From Desulfosudis oleivorans (GTDB taxonomy: Bacteria > Desulfobacterota > Desulfobacteria > Desulfobacterales > SURF-7), in contig DYJD01000033.1 in assembly GCA_020723325.1 (NCBI GenBank), forward strand, positions 13,303 through 72,981: a stretch of DNA of 59,679 bases. Direction: 5' to 3'. Below, one piece after another: positions 1 through 7,893 of the stretch (positions within the stretch are counted from its first letter, which is position 1; each line of letters opens with the position of its first letter). Below the pieces are notes generated by a model, which worked only from the letters and a program-made list of their open reading frames with translations, did no database searches and was not told the DNA's origin. The translations under genes and the position numbers were made by a program.

Positions 1-272
1 TTATAATCTGCGCAAATCTGTGTAATCTGCGGATGGCGAATCGCTTTCATTCCGCCGACTGTCGGGCGACTGTCCACTGTCGGGTCGGACCAAGCCGAGA
101 AGAACGCTAAGGGAAAAGCGGTTTATCCACAGATTATGCGGATGGGCACAGATGAAAAACGACAAAGAACAGTGGTTTTTTGCCTCCGGCAGGGAGAAAC
201 TACTTTTTTTTAGGTTGTTATAATCTGCGCAAATCTGTGTAATCTGCGGATGGCGAATCGCTTTCATTCCGC
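1..272. repeat. Pair of 55-bp direct repeats (1-55 and 218-272)
   Basis: The first 55 bases recur exactly at 218-272. Both contain the phrase CAAATCTGTGTAATCTGCGG followed by TGGCGAATCGC. The 162 bases between them include a related inverted piece (CAGATTATGCGGAT near 131). No gene is convincing here. The ORF running leftwards through it has no family resemblance and simply reads the repeat twice. Confidence 0.85.
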
Positions 273-543
273 ACATGCCTAAAAAGAGATGTGCTCAACA
301 TGTTGCAGACCTTGTATGCCCACCTTACCAAGCTGCGCCTTTCCGGGTACATAATTGTGATGATTATGAATTATTTATTTTGCAATAAAATCAGATAAAA
401 TGGTATATAATTTTCATATCGGCTTTCCTGATGACCGCTGGGTACCAAAGTTTATTGAAGCATCAAAAGCATCAAAAGCATCTTAGCGAATTGCCGAAAG
501 AATAATTACAATATGAACTAAGCGATATAGGGAGTGCCAAAAT
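273..543. other. Gap without a recognisable gene, upstream of the toxin-antitoxin operon
   Basis: The segment is AT-rich. A 28-codon open frame (400-486) has no clear ribosome binding site and ends in a 9-bp tandem repeat (GCATCAAAA, 463-484). A TATAAT-like hexamer lies near 404-409. The antitoxin gene that follows has AGGGAG about 9 bases before its ATG. I see no other structure. Confidence 0.4.
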
Positions 544-792
544 ATGGTGGACAAAGAAAAATTACTACAGAGAATTACAATCAATCCGAACATAATGGTA
601 GGAAAACCCACTATTCGGGGCATGCGGATAACGGTGGAGCAGATACTTCGGGCGTTTTCGGCAGGTATTTCAGAACAGGAACTGCTTGAAGAATATCCAG
701 ACCTTGAGAAAGAGGATTTTCAGGCAGTGTTCGCCTATGTGGCGGGACTAGTCGAGCAGGAACAAGTGTTTCCTATCGGAGTGTCCGCATGA
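544..792 (+). CDS. DUF433-family antitoxin
   Basis: This 82-residue protein has the DUF433 signature: an N-terminal RITINPNIMVGKPTIRG motif, a helix-turn-helix-like central part (RITVEQILRAFSAG) and an acidic EEYPDLEKEDFQAVFAYV tail. Family members are antitoxins of small type II modules that bind the toxin and usually their own promoter. The ATG has a good RBS (AGGGAGTGCCAAAAT). A PIN-domain gene starts 30 bases after its stop, so the two probably share a transcript. DUF433 proteins often partner DUF5615 toxins; here the partner is a PIN nuclease. Identification is from motif memory and length, which is typical. Confidence 0.88.
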   Translation: MVDKEKLLQRITINPNIMVGKPTIRGMRITVEQILRAFSAGISEQELLEEYPDLEKEDFQAVFAYVAGLVEQEQVFPIGVSA

Positions 793-822
793 GCGTTTCC
801 TATCTGCGGGAAAAGGACATGA

Positions 823-1296
823 ATGAAGAAGAAACTCTACATTGAGACCACGATAATCAGCTACTTGACCGCGATGACGAGCAGTAATCCAATTGTTGCG
901 GGGCGTCAAGCACTTACCCGAGAGTGGTGGGAACATCGACGCACGGCCTTCGATTTGTTGGTATCAGAGTTGGTCTTCGAGGAAGCAGCAGCGGGTGACC
1001 CAAAAGCCGCCAAACGCAGGCTTGATTATATTTCTGGTATGGATTCGCTGCATATTTCGGACGAGGCTGTAATGCTGGCAGAAGCACTCGTAGGCGAAGG
1101 TCCTATTCCGAGTGAATACGGAGAAGATGCGCTACATATCGCCCTGTGTGCAGTCAACGGCATTGACTTTCTCATGACCTGGAATTGCAGACATCTTGCC
1201 AATGCTTTTCACCGGCATCAGATTGAAGCGGCGGTTGAAGCGAGAGGCTACCGTTGCCCGGTCATCTGCACGCCGGAAGAGCTCATGGAGGACTAA
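823..1296 (+). CDS. vapC: PIN-domain ribonuclease toxin (VapC family)
   Basis: This 157-residue PIN-domain protein has the acidic residues of the metal site in the expected order: E8 (in YIETTIISYL), E49, D102 (in YGEDALHIA) and D115 with N121 (in DFLMTWNCRHLAN). This subfamily carries Glu rather than Asp at the first position. VapC toxins are Mg-dependent RNases that cleave tRNA or rRNA and stop growth when unbound. It lies between the DUF433 antitoxin and a short third gene that starts 2 bases after its stop. The ATG at 823 keeps YIETT at the normal distance from the N-terminus. It looks intact. Confidence 0.88.
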   Translation: MKKKLYIETTIISYLTAMTSSNPIVAGRQALTREWWEHRRTAFDLLVSELVFEEAAAGDPKAAKRRLDYISGMDSLHISDEAVMLAEALVGEGPIPSEYGEDALHIALCAVNGIDFLMTWNCRHLANAFHRHQIEAAVEARGYRCPVICTPEELMED

Positions 1297-1298
1297 AC

Positions 1299-1472
1299 AT
1301 GTTCAAGGATCCCATTGTGGAAGAGGTCAGAACCGCCCGGCAAAAGCATGCCGCACAGTTCAACTACGATCTTCGAAAAATTGCCGAAGACTTGAGAGCG
1401 AAGGAACAGCAATCTGGGCGTAAGGTTGTCTCTTTTCCTCCCAAACCCGTAAGAAAGAAAGCTGTGGCCTGA
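1299..1472 (+). CDS. Small conserved protein in the DUF433/PIN operon
   Basis: This 57-residue protein begins MFKDPIVEEVRTARQKHAAQ. It has an acidic, probably helical N-terminal half (FNYDLRKIAEDLRAKEQQ) and a basic Pro/Lys tail. It starts 2 bases after the vapC stop and is surely co-transcribed. Similar small proteins starting MFKDPIVEEVR are, from memory, often found immediately downstream of PIN-domain genes, but I know of no assigned function. An accessory antitoxin or toxin modulator is an inference from position alone. The longer in-frame start at 1254 would overlap vapC heavily and is less likely. Confidence 0.75.
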   Translation: MFKDPIVEEVRTARQKHAAQFNYDLRKIAEDLRAKEQQSGRKVVSFPPKPVRKKAVA

Positions 1473-1635
1473 CCCCATTGAACAGCAAAAGCAGCAAAAG
1501 GCAAAAGGGTCGAAAGGGTCGGGTCAAAAGGGTCGGGCCACGACAATTATTTGATACGGAATTGAATAGTGTAAAAAATGAGTCAATAATCCGTTTTTTG
1601 AGTGCAAAAAAGCCATTATGATCGTGAGAGAGTCC

Positions 1636-1867
1636 ATGGCAAGAGCAAAGCGGCATTATATTCCGTATGGAAAAATGGACGGACAGTATCGCCGTGGGGA
1701 GCAGGTCATTCGTTGAGAAGGTGAAAAAGCTATTGGGCTTTCGGGCTAAGGGCAGAGATGTAATAGAAGGAGCTGAAGAATTATAGGTTCGGGTGGGGGA
1801 AGTTGTCAATAATGCATTTTTCAATGCTGAAAAAAGCATTATTGACCTCCAAAACACCTATTCTTGA
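1636..1867 (+). pseudogene. Gutted REP-associated tyrosine transposase remnant
   Basis: Codons at 1636-1665 read MARAKRHYIP, the usual first ten residues of one RAYT subfamily. After a one-base frame change, 1667-1786 reads EKWTDSIAVGSRSFVEKVKK and LLGFRAKGRDVIEGAEEL, matching the C-terminal part of the same subfamily. A TAG at 1784 interrupts it. The frame then continues NNAFFNAEKSIIDLQNTYS to a stop at 1865-1867, the family's usual extreme C-terminus. The HUH-containing centre (roughly 200 residues by family length) is missing. It is a dead gene left by an internal deletion. The 160 bases before it hold short AAAGGGTCGGG-type tandem repeats. Confidence 0.8.
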
Positions 1868-2025
1868 AACATTAATAATTAATAATCAAGCATATGCCGT
1901 GGCCCGCCCCATGCGCCCCCTCAAATATTATAAGGCGCTTAATGCATCAAACAGCGATATTGTTGGGAAGTTATAATTTCCAATTTAAATGTTAAGGGCG
2001 CCCAAAATTCCCCTGTTAAAATCAT

Positions 2026-3501
2026 CTATTTTAATTCTGCGTTTTGAAGCAGATCCAGCACTTTCTTGTCGCCTTTTTGGGAAGCAATCTCTATTGCTGT
2101 AGCTCCATTTCTCATTTTGACGTTGATATCAGCACCTTTATCCAGTAGAACCTTCACAATTTCATAAAGATTATCTGTCGGAGTAACAGATAAGGCGGAC
2201 AACAGAGCAGTGCCGCCGTAATTATCTTTGACATTGGGATCTGCACCTCTTTCCAGTAATATTTTTACAACTTCAAGATGATCATTCTGAGCAGCAAAGA
2301 ACAAAGCCGTTTCGCCATTGTTGCGCTTGGCGTTGACATCAGCACCCTTATCCAATAAAATCTTTACGATCTTATGTTGACCGATTTCGGAAGCTTTCAC
2401 TATCGCTGTAGTTCCTTCATTCGTCTTGGCATTGACATCGGCGCCTCTATTCAGCAAAGTCTGTGCTATCTCAAAGTTGCCATGTTGCACGGCCAAATGC
2501 AAGGCAGTAAATCCTTGAACCTGCTTGGCATTGACATCGGCACCCTTGTTAAGCAAAACTTTAACTATTTCAACTGATTTTCCTGTTGCTGCTAATATCA
2601 ACGCAGTAAGATCCTTGTCAGACTTAGTATTGACTTCAGCGTCTTTTTCTAATAAAGCTCGTACTACATCAAGATGGCCGTTTAAAGCGGCATGCATCAA
2701 GGCTGTTTCACCCTCATCGTCTATAGCATTGACATTGGCTCCACCTGCAAAAAGCTTCATTATCTCAGAAATATCTCCACGTTCAGCCGCAGCAATGATA
2801 TCTGCTTTCGTTTCAGCTGGGGGCAAAGTATCTTCTTCAATGCATCCCTTTGGTTTTTCGAAAATGGAATCATCAATATCGATCTCTTCAAACCTTTTCA
2901 ATGTAATTGTATTATCTTTGCTGATCTTTTTAACCATCACATAATCGTGGTATTCGTTTTGAAAGCCTGATGCCATCGGATTTGCGCCAGGGAATGAACC
3001 GAATATTTTCTTGAATTCAGTGAACCACTTCTTGAAGTCATCATATCCGTCCAAATTGTTAGAGATCCATACTTCTTCCTTATTTTTTTCAAAACTCATC
3101 TCTAATTTAACGCATTTGTGGTTATTTATTATTTCTTCAGCATTGACTTTTTTTATTTTTATGTGTGGTGCGATTTGTTGATTCACGAAGCTGCCTAATG
3201 CAATCATGTTTACATATTGTTTTTTACTGATAGCTTGACAAAGATTATCTTTTTTATTTAGCAAATATATTTTTACAGGGTCTATGGTTATGATAATTGA
3301 AATCTTACCATAGTCGTAGTCAATATCTGTACGCAGCTTATTCTGCTTTAAATAGTATCGCACTTTCTCTGTTGAATTGTCATTGAAATTGGACTTTTCT
3401 TCATATTCAAAAATGATTCCGGCAAATGTTTCTACTCTGAACATGAAAATGAATATTGTTGAACTTAATACGAGAATAAGTGCATTTGAAATAAAGCGCA
3501 T
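2026..3501 (-). CDS. Exported ankyrin-repeat protein with DUF4412/LolA-like N-terminal domain
   Basis: The 491-residue protein has a hydrophobic N-terminal signal or anchor (about residues 5-27). A domain of about 190 residues with a lipoprotein-carrier-like beta pattern follows, resembling DUF4412. From about residue 232 there are eight ankyrin repeats with the usual GETALMHAALNGHLDVVRAL and LLNKGADVNAK phrases. The start at 3501 is preferred over the ATG at 3525 because only it has an RBS (GAGGAT). The export signal puts the ankyrin repeats in the periplasm or at the surface, where they presumably bind a partner. The gene is clearly more AT-rich than the housekeeping genes, which suggests acquisition. 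The fusion of these two domains is the odd feature. Confidence 0.8.
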   Translation of the reverse strand: MRFISNALILVLSSTIFIFMFRVETFAGIIFEYEEKSNFNDNSTEKVRYYLKQNKLRTDIDYDYGKISIIITIDPVKIYLLNKKDNLCQAISKKQYVNMIALGSFVNQQIAPHIKIKKVNAEEIINNHKCVKLEMSFEKNKEEVWISNNLDGYDDFKKWFTEFKKIFGSFPGANPMASGFQNEYHDYVMVKKISKDNTITLKRFEEIDIDDSIFEKPKGCIEEDTLPPAETKADIIAAAERGDISEIMKLFAGGANVNAIDDEGETALMHAALNGHLDVVRALLEKDAEVNTKSDKDLTALILAATGKSVEIVKVLLNKGADVNAKQVQGFTALHLAVQHGNFEIAQTLLNRGADVNAKTNEGTTAIVKASEIGQHKIVKILLDKGADVNAKRNNGETALFFAAQNDHLEVVKILLERGADPNVKDNYGGTALLSALSVTPTDNLYEIVKVLLDKGADINVKMRNGATAIEIASQKGDKKVLDLLQNAELK

Positions 3502-3581
3502 AATTATTATCCTCAAGAAATTCATTAGAAATTGTAATTTTTAATCAGCCAAAAGTAAAGACTCGTCGGTGACGAATAACT

Positions 3582-4091
3582 TTACTCACGATTTAAGCAC
3601 TTCTTCTTTAATTTATGTTTGAAATTGATTTCCTTCATAGTCATGTGAATTATTGAGGAAATAAAGCAACATAAAAATATAACTATATAAAATTCACCAC
3701 CATGACTGAAGTAAATTTTAAAAGTCACTGTGAATATCATAAAAATAATTGTTAAAATAACTGGAACAGTAATTAATCTAAAAAGAGTAAAAATAATCCG
3801 AACAAAATTACGATTATGCTTTATTGATTTTTCATTCATCTTATGGATAAATTTCAAATATATCAGATCCCATAACAAACAAGAAAAAAAAGACCAAACA
3901 ATTAACGTAATAAAAAAATAGTCTATGAGAAGAATATCGGTGCCACTATAAGGTAAACAAAAATATAATATCCCAACAATGACTACTAAACTAAATGTAA
4001 CAGCTATCGATATGTTCAAGTAATCCTCTTCGCGGGAGAAAAACTCAGTTCCGAAATTTGTATTTGAACACCCGAAGTACCTAATCCGCAC
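3582..4091 (-). CDS. Small AT-rich membrane protein of unknown function
   Basis: This 169-residue protein has about four hydrophobic segments (residues 28-47, 55-75, 100-122 and 132-150) and basic ends. I do not recognise the family. The only long-frame start is a GTG at 4091 without a clear RBS, so the N-terminus is uncertain. It lies upstream of the ankyrin gene on the same strand and shares its AT-rich composition, so the two may have arrived together. A decayed integrase lies just beyond. The 80 bases before 4172 contain an inverted pair (TCTCCCGGAAGAATGGTTCT / AGGAGCTGC) that I could not interpret. Confidence 0.5.
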   Translation of the reverse strand: MRIRYFGCSNTNFGTEFFSREEDYLNISIAVTFSLVVIVGILYFCLPYSGTDILLIDYFFITLIVWSFFSCLLWDLIYLKFIHKMNEKSIKHNRNFVRIIFTLFRLITVPVILTIIFMIFTVTFKIYFSHGGEFYIVIFLCCFISSIIHMTMKEINFKHKLKKKCLNRE

Positions 4092-4171
4092 AAAAGATGA
4101 GATGATACCTCTCCCGGAAGAATGGTTCTTCCGATTAGGAGCTGCTCAACACCCAAAAAAGGAGAGGTGTC

Positions 4172-4544
4172 ATGACAAAACAAGAAGCCTTACAGACACC
4201 CTGGTACAACAAAACCGTCAACGCCCTTCAACTCGCAGGCATGAGCGACCGTACACAGCATTGCTATGCCCGTGCGGTTCGCATGCTGATTGAATATTAC
4301 AATTTCCGCCGCAATGAGTCCAAATGGAATGCTGCCACATTGCGGATCAGCTATAGCGGCATAAAATTCTTTTTCCAGCACGTCCTGGAAAAAAAACTGG
4401 CCGCTTTTCGAGTATCTCAACGCCAAAAGAGATAAAACCCTTCCCTGCGTACTCAGCCAGAATGAAGTCAGAACCATTTTGAAGCATGTGCATACATTTC
4501 ACAACTATGTGTTTTTGACAACCGTTTATTCTTGCGGTCTCAGA
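4172..4544 (+). pseudogene. Decayed phage-type integrase (tyrosine recombinase), N-terminal part
   Basis: MTKQEALQTPWYNKTVNALQ opens a SAM-like N-terminal domain of a tyrosine recombinase, with RBS AGGAG at 4160. After IEYYN about 25 residues expected in the family are missing. The text resumes NESKWNAATLRISYSGIKFF. A one-base slip at the A-run near 4390 shifts the frame, and the rest continues as WPLFEYLNAKRDKTLPCVLS and HTFHNYVFLTTVYSCGLR. Homology stops at 4544, before the catalytic Arg/His/Tyr domain. The sequence then changes abruptly into the segment leading to the transposase at 4719, so a transposition or rearrangement joint is likely there. Confidence 0.82.
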
Positions 4545-4718
4545 AACAGATGGGGACAACAGATAGGGACAGTCGAAATATGACTTACAATTCAATTCGA
4601 TAAGGTTTATGAGGGGTTTATAAAAGGAGTCGGAATGGGCGTGCTGAATCACCAAAACCGATAATATCGATCAGGATATTCTTTTATTTAAGTTAGTTGA
4701 TTGAACAGGAGGTGGGCT

Positions 4719-5702
4719 ATGCCACGAAGCGCGCGGATCGTGAATCCGGATGAACCGGCGGTATATCATATTATGTCCAGAACGGCCTTGGACGGATTTC
4801 CATTGGGGGATGTGGAAAAGGATTTTCTGGTGGATCTGATTCGGCGGCTCAGCCGGATTTATTTTGTGGAAATTTTTGGTTATACAATAATGTCTAATCA
4901 TTTCCATTTGCTACTTAGAATGCTGCCGGAAAAATCCATTTCGGACGAGGATGTCAAAAAGCATTATGAGCGACTGTACGGCAAGGACAAGATCTTTCTG
5001 GAAGGACAGATTCCTTTTCTGAAACACAAATGGACCAGCCTCTCCAAATTCGGCAAAGAACTGAAGCAGACTTTCACACGCTATTACAACAAGCGCCACA
5101 GTCGCAGCGGCTTCTTTTGGGGCGGACGCTTCAAGAGCCTTATCGTTGAAAAAGGCGAAACCCTGATCAATTGCCTGGCCTATATCGACCTCAATCCGGT
5201 GCGGGCCGGGCTGGTGGCCAAACCCGAGGACTATCGCTGGAATTCCATCGGCTACCATGCCCAGCAGAAAAACAGGGGGGATTTTCTATCCCTGGATTTT
5301 GGTTTGAAAGAATTCGGTGTATTGGAATCCGCGGAACGTTTGCGCCTTTACCGAAAATTTTTGTACGAAGCCGGAGCCATTAAGAAGGGTGAAGGGAGAA
5401 GTGAGAAGGGGGAAAAAAGAAGTGAGAAGGGGGAAGAGAGAAATGTGAAGGGGGGAAAGGGAAAAGGCATCGAACGGAAAATCGTGGAGAGGGAGCGTAA
5501 AAAGGGCTATCGGATCACGCGCACGGACCGCTTCCTGTTTCGCACGCGCTATTTCACCGATTCCGGCATCATCGGCTCCAAGGATTTTGTACGGCAACAG
5601 TACTTGCTTGTCAGAGATCTCCTTCAATCCGACAAGGAGAAGAAACCTAAACCTATATCGGGTTTGAAAGGGCTTTATTCTTTGAAACGCCTTACAGAAT
5701 AA
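4719..5702 (+). CDS. REP-associated tyrosine transposase (Y1 HUH, RAYT)
   Basis: This 327-residue protein has the HUH motif H61-F-H63 within SNHFHLLLR, tyrosines Y122/Y123 in FTRYYNKRHSRSGFFWGGRF, and the family phrase AYIDLNPVRAGLV. Y1 transposases of this type nick single-stranded DNA at REP-like hairpins, and they are thought to spread REP/BIME elements. The ATG at 4719 is chosen for its GGAGGTG RBS and the usual MPRSARIVNPDEPAVYHIM start. A Lys/Glu/Gly/Arg low-complexity stretch (about residues 222-250) is encoded by a purine-rich repeat. The gene is otherwise intact and could be active. Six REP-like palindromes and two relics of related transposases occur in the same window. It sits against a broken integrase. 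Confidence 0.9.
   Translation: MPRSARIVNPDEPAVYHIMSRTALDGFPLGDVEKDFLVDLIRRLSRIYFVEIFGYTIMSNHFHLLLRMLPEKSISDEDVKKHYERLYGKDKIFLEGQIPFLKHKWTSLSKFGKELKQTFTRYYNKRHSRSGFFWGGRFKSLIVEKGETLINCLAYIDLNPVRAGLVAKPEDYRWNSIGYHAQQKNRGDFLSLDFGLKEFGVLESAERLRLYRKFLYEAGAIKKGEGRSEKGEKRSEKGEERNVKGGKGKGIERKIVERERKKGYRITRTDRFLFRTRYFTDSGIIGSKDFVRQQYLLVRDLLQSDKEKKPKPISGLKGLYSLKRLTE
5384..5466 (+). repeat. Purine-only low-complexity repeat inside the transposase gene
   Basis: About 80 bases consist almost wholly of A and G on this strand. They include two copies of AGAAGTGAGAAGGGGGAA about 22 bases apart plus degenerate units. The array keeps the reading frame and adds a charged linker between the HUH domain and the conserved C-terminal block of the transposase. 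Similar purine-rich heptamers occur between genes elsewhere in the window (53076-53159). Confidence 0.7.
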
Positions 5703-5902
5703 GCGATTTTCTCAACAATTTGTATCAAAACCCTGTCACTTTTATAATCTGAAATGAATCGGTTAAACATTTCCGGTTTTGCTCCGATCCCTTGCACCTT
5801 GTGAAAATCGGGCACATGCGATATTGAAATTAATGTGTTCCGGGCCTACCCCACAGTGCCGTCACCCTGCTAGGCCAAGCATGGCGTCGTAGAGAATTGT
5901 GG

Positions 5903-5980
5903 GCCTTGGTCATCGTTTCAGCCGTATCGCGGCTGGAAGCCGCTCCCACTATTGAGGACGGCCGAAACGGTGACCAAGGC
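5903..5980. repeat. REP/BIME-like palindrome, copy 1
   Basis: A 78-bp element. The core 5926-5949 contains GCGGCTGGAAGCCGC, a perfect 6-bp stem with a 3-base loop. Outer arms GCCTTGGTCATCGTTTCAGC (from 5903) and CGAAACGGTGACCAAGGC (to 5980) are inverted copies of each other. The whole element can fold into a long hairpin. It lies 18 bases before the Fic relic. The 200 bases before it (5703-5902) show no gene. Confidence 0.85.
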
Positions 5981-5998
5981 TGAATTGTGAAAGCTGTT

Positions 5999-6465
5999 AT
6001 GAACTTTAACCCGAAATTCACCATCATCAACCGCATCCGCACCATTCACGGCTCCCTGGCCATCGAGGGCAACACCTTGAGCGAAGCGCAGATCACCGCG
6101 ATTATGGAGGGCAAGCGGGTCATCGCCCCGCCCCGCGAGGTGCAGGAGGTGAAAAATGCCTTGGCCGCCTACGACCGGTTCGATTCTTGGATACTGTGAC
6201 CACCTCCAGCCCCCAAGTCGCCCCTCAAGTCAGCCCCCAAGTCGGTGAACTGCTGGCGGTGATCCAGGGCGAGATGGGCCGCGAGGAACTGCAGGCCGTG
6301 TTGGGCCTTGCGGACCGCAAATCGTTCCGCGAGCGCTACCTCAAACCGGCCCTGGATAGCGGCCTGATTGAGATGACTATCCCCGACAAGCCCAACAGCC
6401 GCCTGCAGAAGTATCGCCTGACCGACAAGGGCCGCCAGTGGCTGGCGCAGCATGGCGATGGATAA
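5999..6465 (+). pseudogene. Fic-family protein with the catalytic domain deleted
   Basis: MNFNPKFTIINRIRTIHGSL and AIEGNTLSEAQITAIMEGKR are the N-terminal Fic-associated region. They run to AAYDRF near 6181. A stop follows, and in another frame 6187-6465 reads SSPQVAPQVSPQVGELLAV to DRKSFRERYLKPALDSGLI, the usual C-terminal winged-helix part. The AMP-transferase core with its HPFxxGNGR motif is absent. The two surviving ends are joined around 6180-6195 with a frameshift. It cannot encode an active Fic enzyme. A REP-like palindrome abuts its 5' end. Confidence 0.82.
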
Positions 6466-6494
6466 CTTGCGACAAAAATAAATAAAGGTTCCTA

Positions 6495-6548
6495 TCGGAT
6501 GAGGATGTCAAGAAACGCTACGCACTCCTGTATGGAAAGGACAAGATC
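6495..6548 (+). pseudogene. 54-bp fragment of a second RAYT transposase
   Basis: The 18 codons read SDEDVKKRYALLYGKDKI. The intact transposase in this window has SDEDVKKHYERLYGKDKI (residues 75-92, encoded near 4942-4995). The DNA differs at many third positions, so this is a relic of a related gene rather than a recent copy. It is joined directly to the patatin relic that follows. Confidence 0.7.
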
Positions 6549-6916
6549 TGTAAACGGTTTGGCCCTGCAAGGCGGCGGTGCCTATGCAGCCTTCACTGCA
6601 GGCGCGTTAAAAGCCATGTTTTCGGCGGAGCGGGGTTTGTTACGCCCCGCTGCCATCCGGTCCATCTCCGGCACTTCCGGCGGAGCCTTGAATGCCCTCC
6701 TACTGGGAGTGGGAATTCATGAATAGCAAGCAAATCCGACCCAGTATGTAGAACGGCTCTGGGAGATCAACAAGATAGAAAACCTGCCGAAGGATGCATT
6801 CAGCCTGCCCAAGGATTTCCCACGTCATGCATGCGGACAATTTCATTACAGAAGGCAATGCAATCAAACGCCGCTGGGAGGGCTTGCGCAACTTCTTGTG
6901 GGGCCGCCGCCATTAA
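6549..6916 (+). pseudogene. Decayed patatin-like phospholipase
   Basis: VNGLALQGGGAYAAFTAGAL and SISGTSGGALNALLLG give the glycine-rich oxyanion motif and the GxSxG nucleophile elbow of patatins. A TAG at 6724 stops the frame, which then continues in phase as NPTQYVERLWEINKIENLPK. After a deletion or frameshift near 6825 the C-terminal text HADNFITEGNAIKRRWEGLR runs to a TAA at 6914. The catalytic Asp region is gone, so the gene is dead. Its 5' end is fused to a transposase fragment. Confidence 0.78.
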
Positions 6917-6957
6917 TCGATAGAACCCCATGGGCATGCCATTTTTAGCAGGAAATT

Positions 6958-7554
6958 TCAGCCGAGATTGGAGAGACGGGCGATTTCCGTCATCATCTGA
7001 TCGAGAAAAGGTTGTGCATTCCTGGTGGGCCGGCTTGTCACCGGTTTGCCGATCCGGATGTCCACGTTGGTGCGCAGCCCGTTGCGCTGATATTGAATGC
7101 CTACGGGTAAGAAGATATGGCCGGAACGGGACAAAACAAAGCGCACCATCCCTTCACGACCGGGTCCCATACAATTTTCAAAATAGGTCCCTTCCGGATA
7201 GATAACCAACGGATGACCTTTTTCTAATACTGATAGCGCGGCTTTCAGGGAACTCCGGCTGCGCATGGGATTTTCCCGGTCCAGGGGAATACCGCCCATG
7301 GAAGTCATGAGCCAGGCCAACCAGCGAAACTTGAACAGTTCAATTTTGGCTATATAGTACAAAGGCCGGGGGGTTACCATGGCCGTCATGGGGATGTCTT
7401 CCCAGCGCTGGTGTTTGGGCAATAAAATATAACTCCCTTTGGCAGGCAGATTTTCACGGCCTTTGACATGGACTTTGAAAAACGGCAAAAGCCCGATGCG
7501 CACGATCATTGAGACCATTCGGTGGAGCCAAGATTTGATGGTGATATCCTTCAT
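6958..7554 (-). CDS. plsC: 1-acyl-sn-glycerol-3-phosphate acyltransferase (PlsC-like)
   Basis: This 198-residue membrane-associated acyltransferase has the HX4D motif at H48 to D53 (KHQRWED) and the EGT motif in VIYPEGT (residues 119-123), with MGGIPLDRE between them. The family transfers an acyl chain to lysophosphatidate in phospholipid synthesis. The N-terminal hydrophobic helix (about residues 8-26) anchors it to the membrane. Length is short but normal for bacterial PlsC. It stands alone between the relic region and a pair of REP palindromes. The exact acyl acceptor cannot be told from sequence. Confidence 0.88.
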   Translation of the reverse strand: MKDITIKSWLHRMVSMIVRIGLLPFFKVHVKGRENLPAKGSYILLPKHQRWEDIPMTAMVTPRPLYYIAKIELFKFRWLAWLMTSMGGIPLDRENPMRSRSSLKAALSVLEKGHPLVIYPEGTYFENCMGPGREGMVRFVLSRSGHIFLPVGIQYQRNGLRTNVDIRIGKPVTSRPTRNAQPFLDQMMTEIARLSNLG

Positions 7555-7604
7555 AAGAATTATTTAATTCAACAGCGGAGGGATATCAAGCCTTTCTTAG
7601 CGCG

Positions 7605-7682
7605 GCCTTGGTCATCGTTTCGGCCTTATCGCGGCTGGAAGCCGCTCCCACAAAGGAGGATGGCCGAAACGATGATCAATGC
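7605..7682. repeat. REP/BIME-like palindrome, copy 2
   Basis: A 78-bp element of the same length and layout as the copy at 5903. Left arm GCCTTGGTCATCGTTTCGGC, core 7628-7651 with GCGGCTGGAAGCCGC, right arm GCCGAAACGATGATCAATGC. The arms pair almost perfectly. Confidence 0.88.
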
Positions 7683-7773
7683 CCTTCACGGTATATCGAA
7701 ACAAAGCAGCTCGGATAAATTGTGCTTGACATAACTGGTTTAAATTGGGAGTTTTATCCCATAGCTACTGGTC

Positions 7774-7848
7774 GTGGTCATCGTTCAGGCCTTATCGCGG
7801 CTGGAAGCCGCTCCCACAATAGGGGTTGACTGAAACATTGACAAAGGC
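7774..7848. repeat. REP/BIME-like palindrome, copy 3
   Basis: The core at 7794-7817 is identical to copies 1 and 2. The arms are more decayed (GTGGTCATCGTTCAGGCC on the left; TGAAACATTGACAAAGGC on the right). It lies 91 bases after copy 2 in the same orientation, a tandem BIME-like arrangement upstream of the nucleotidyltransferase-like gene. Confidence 0.85.
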
Positions 7849-7893
7849 GCAACAACCAAGCGCTGATTGTATAAAAACGAGACGATTCAAGCC

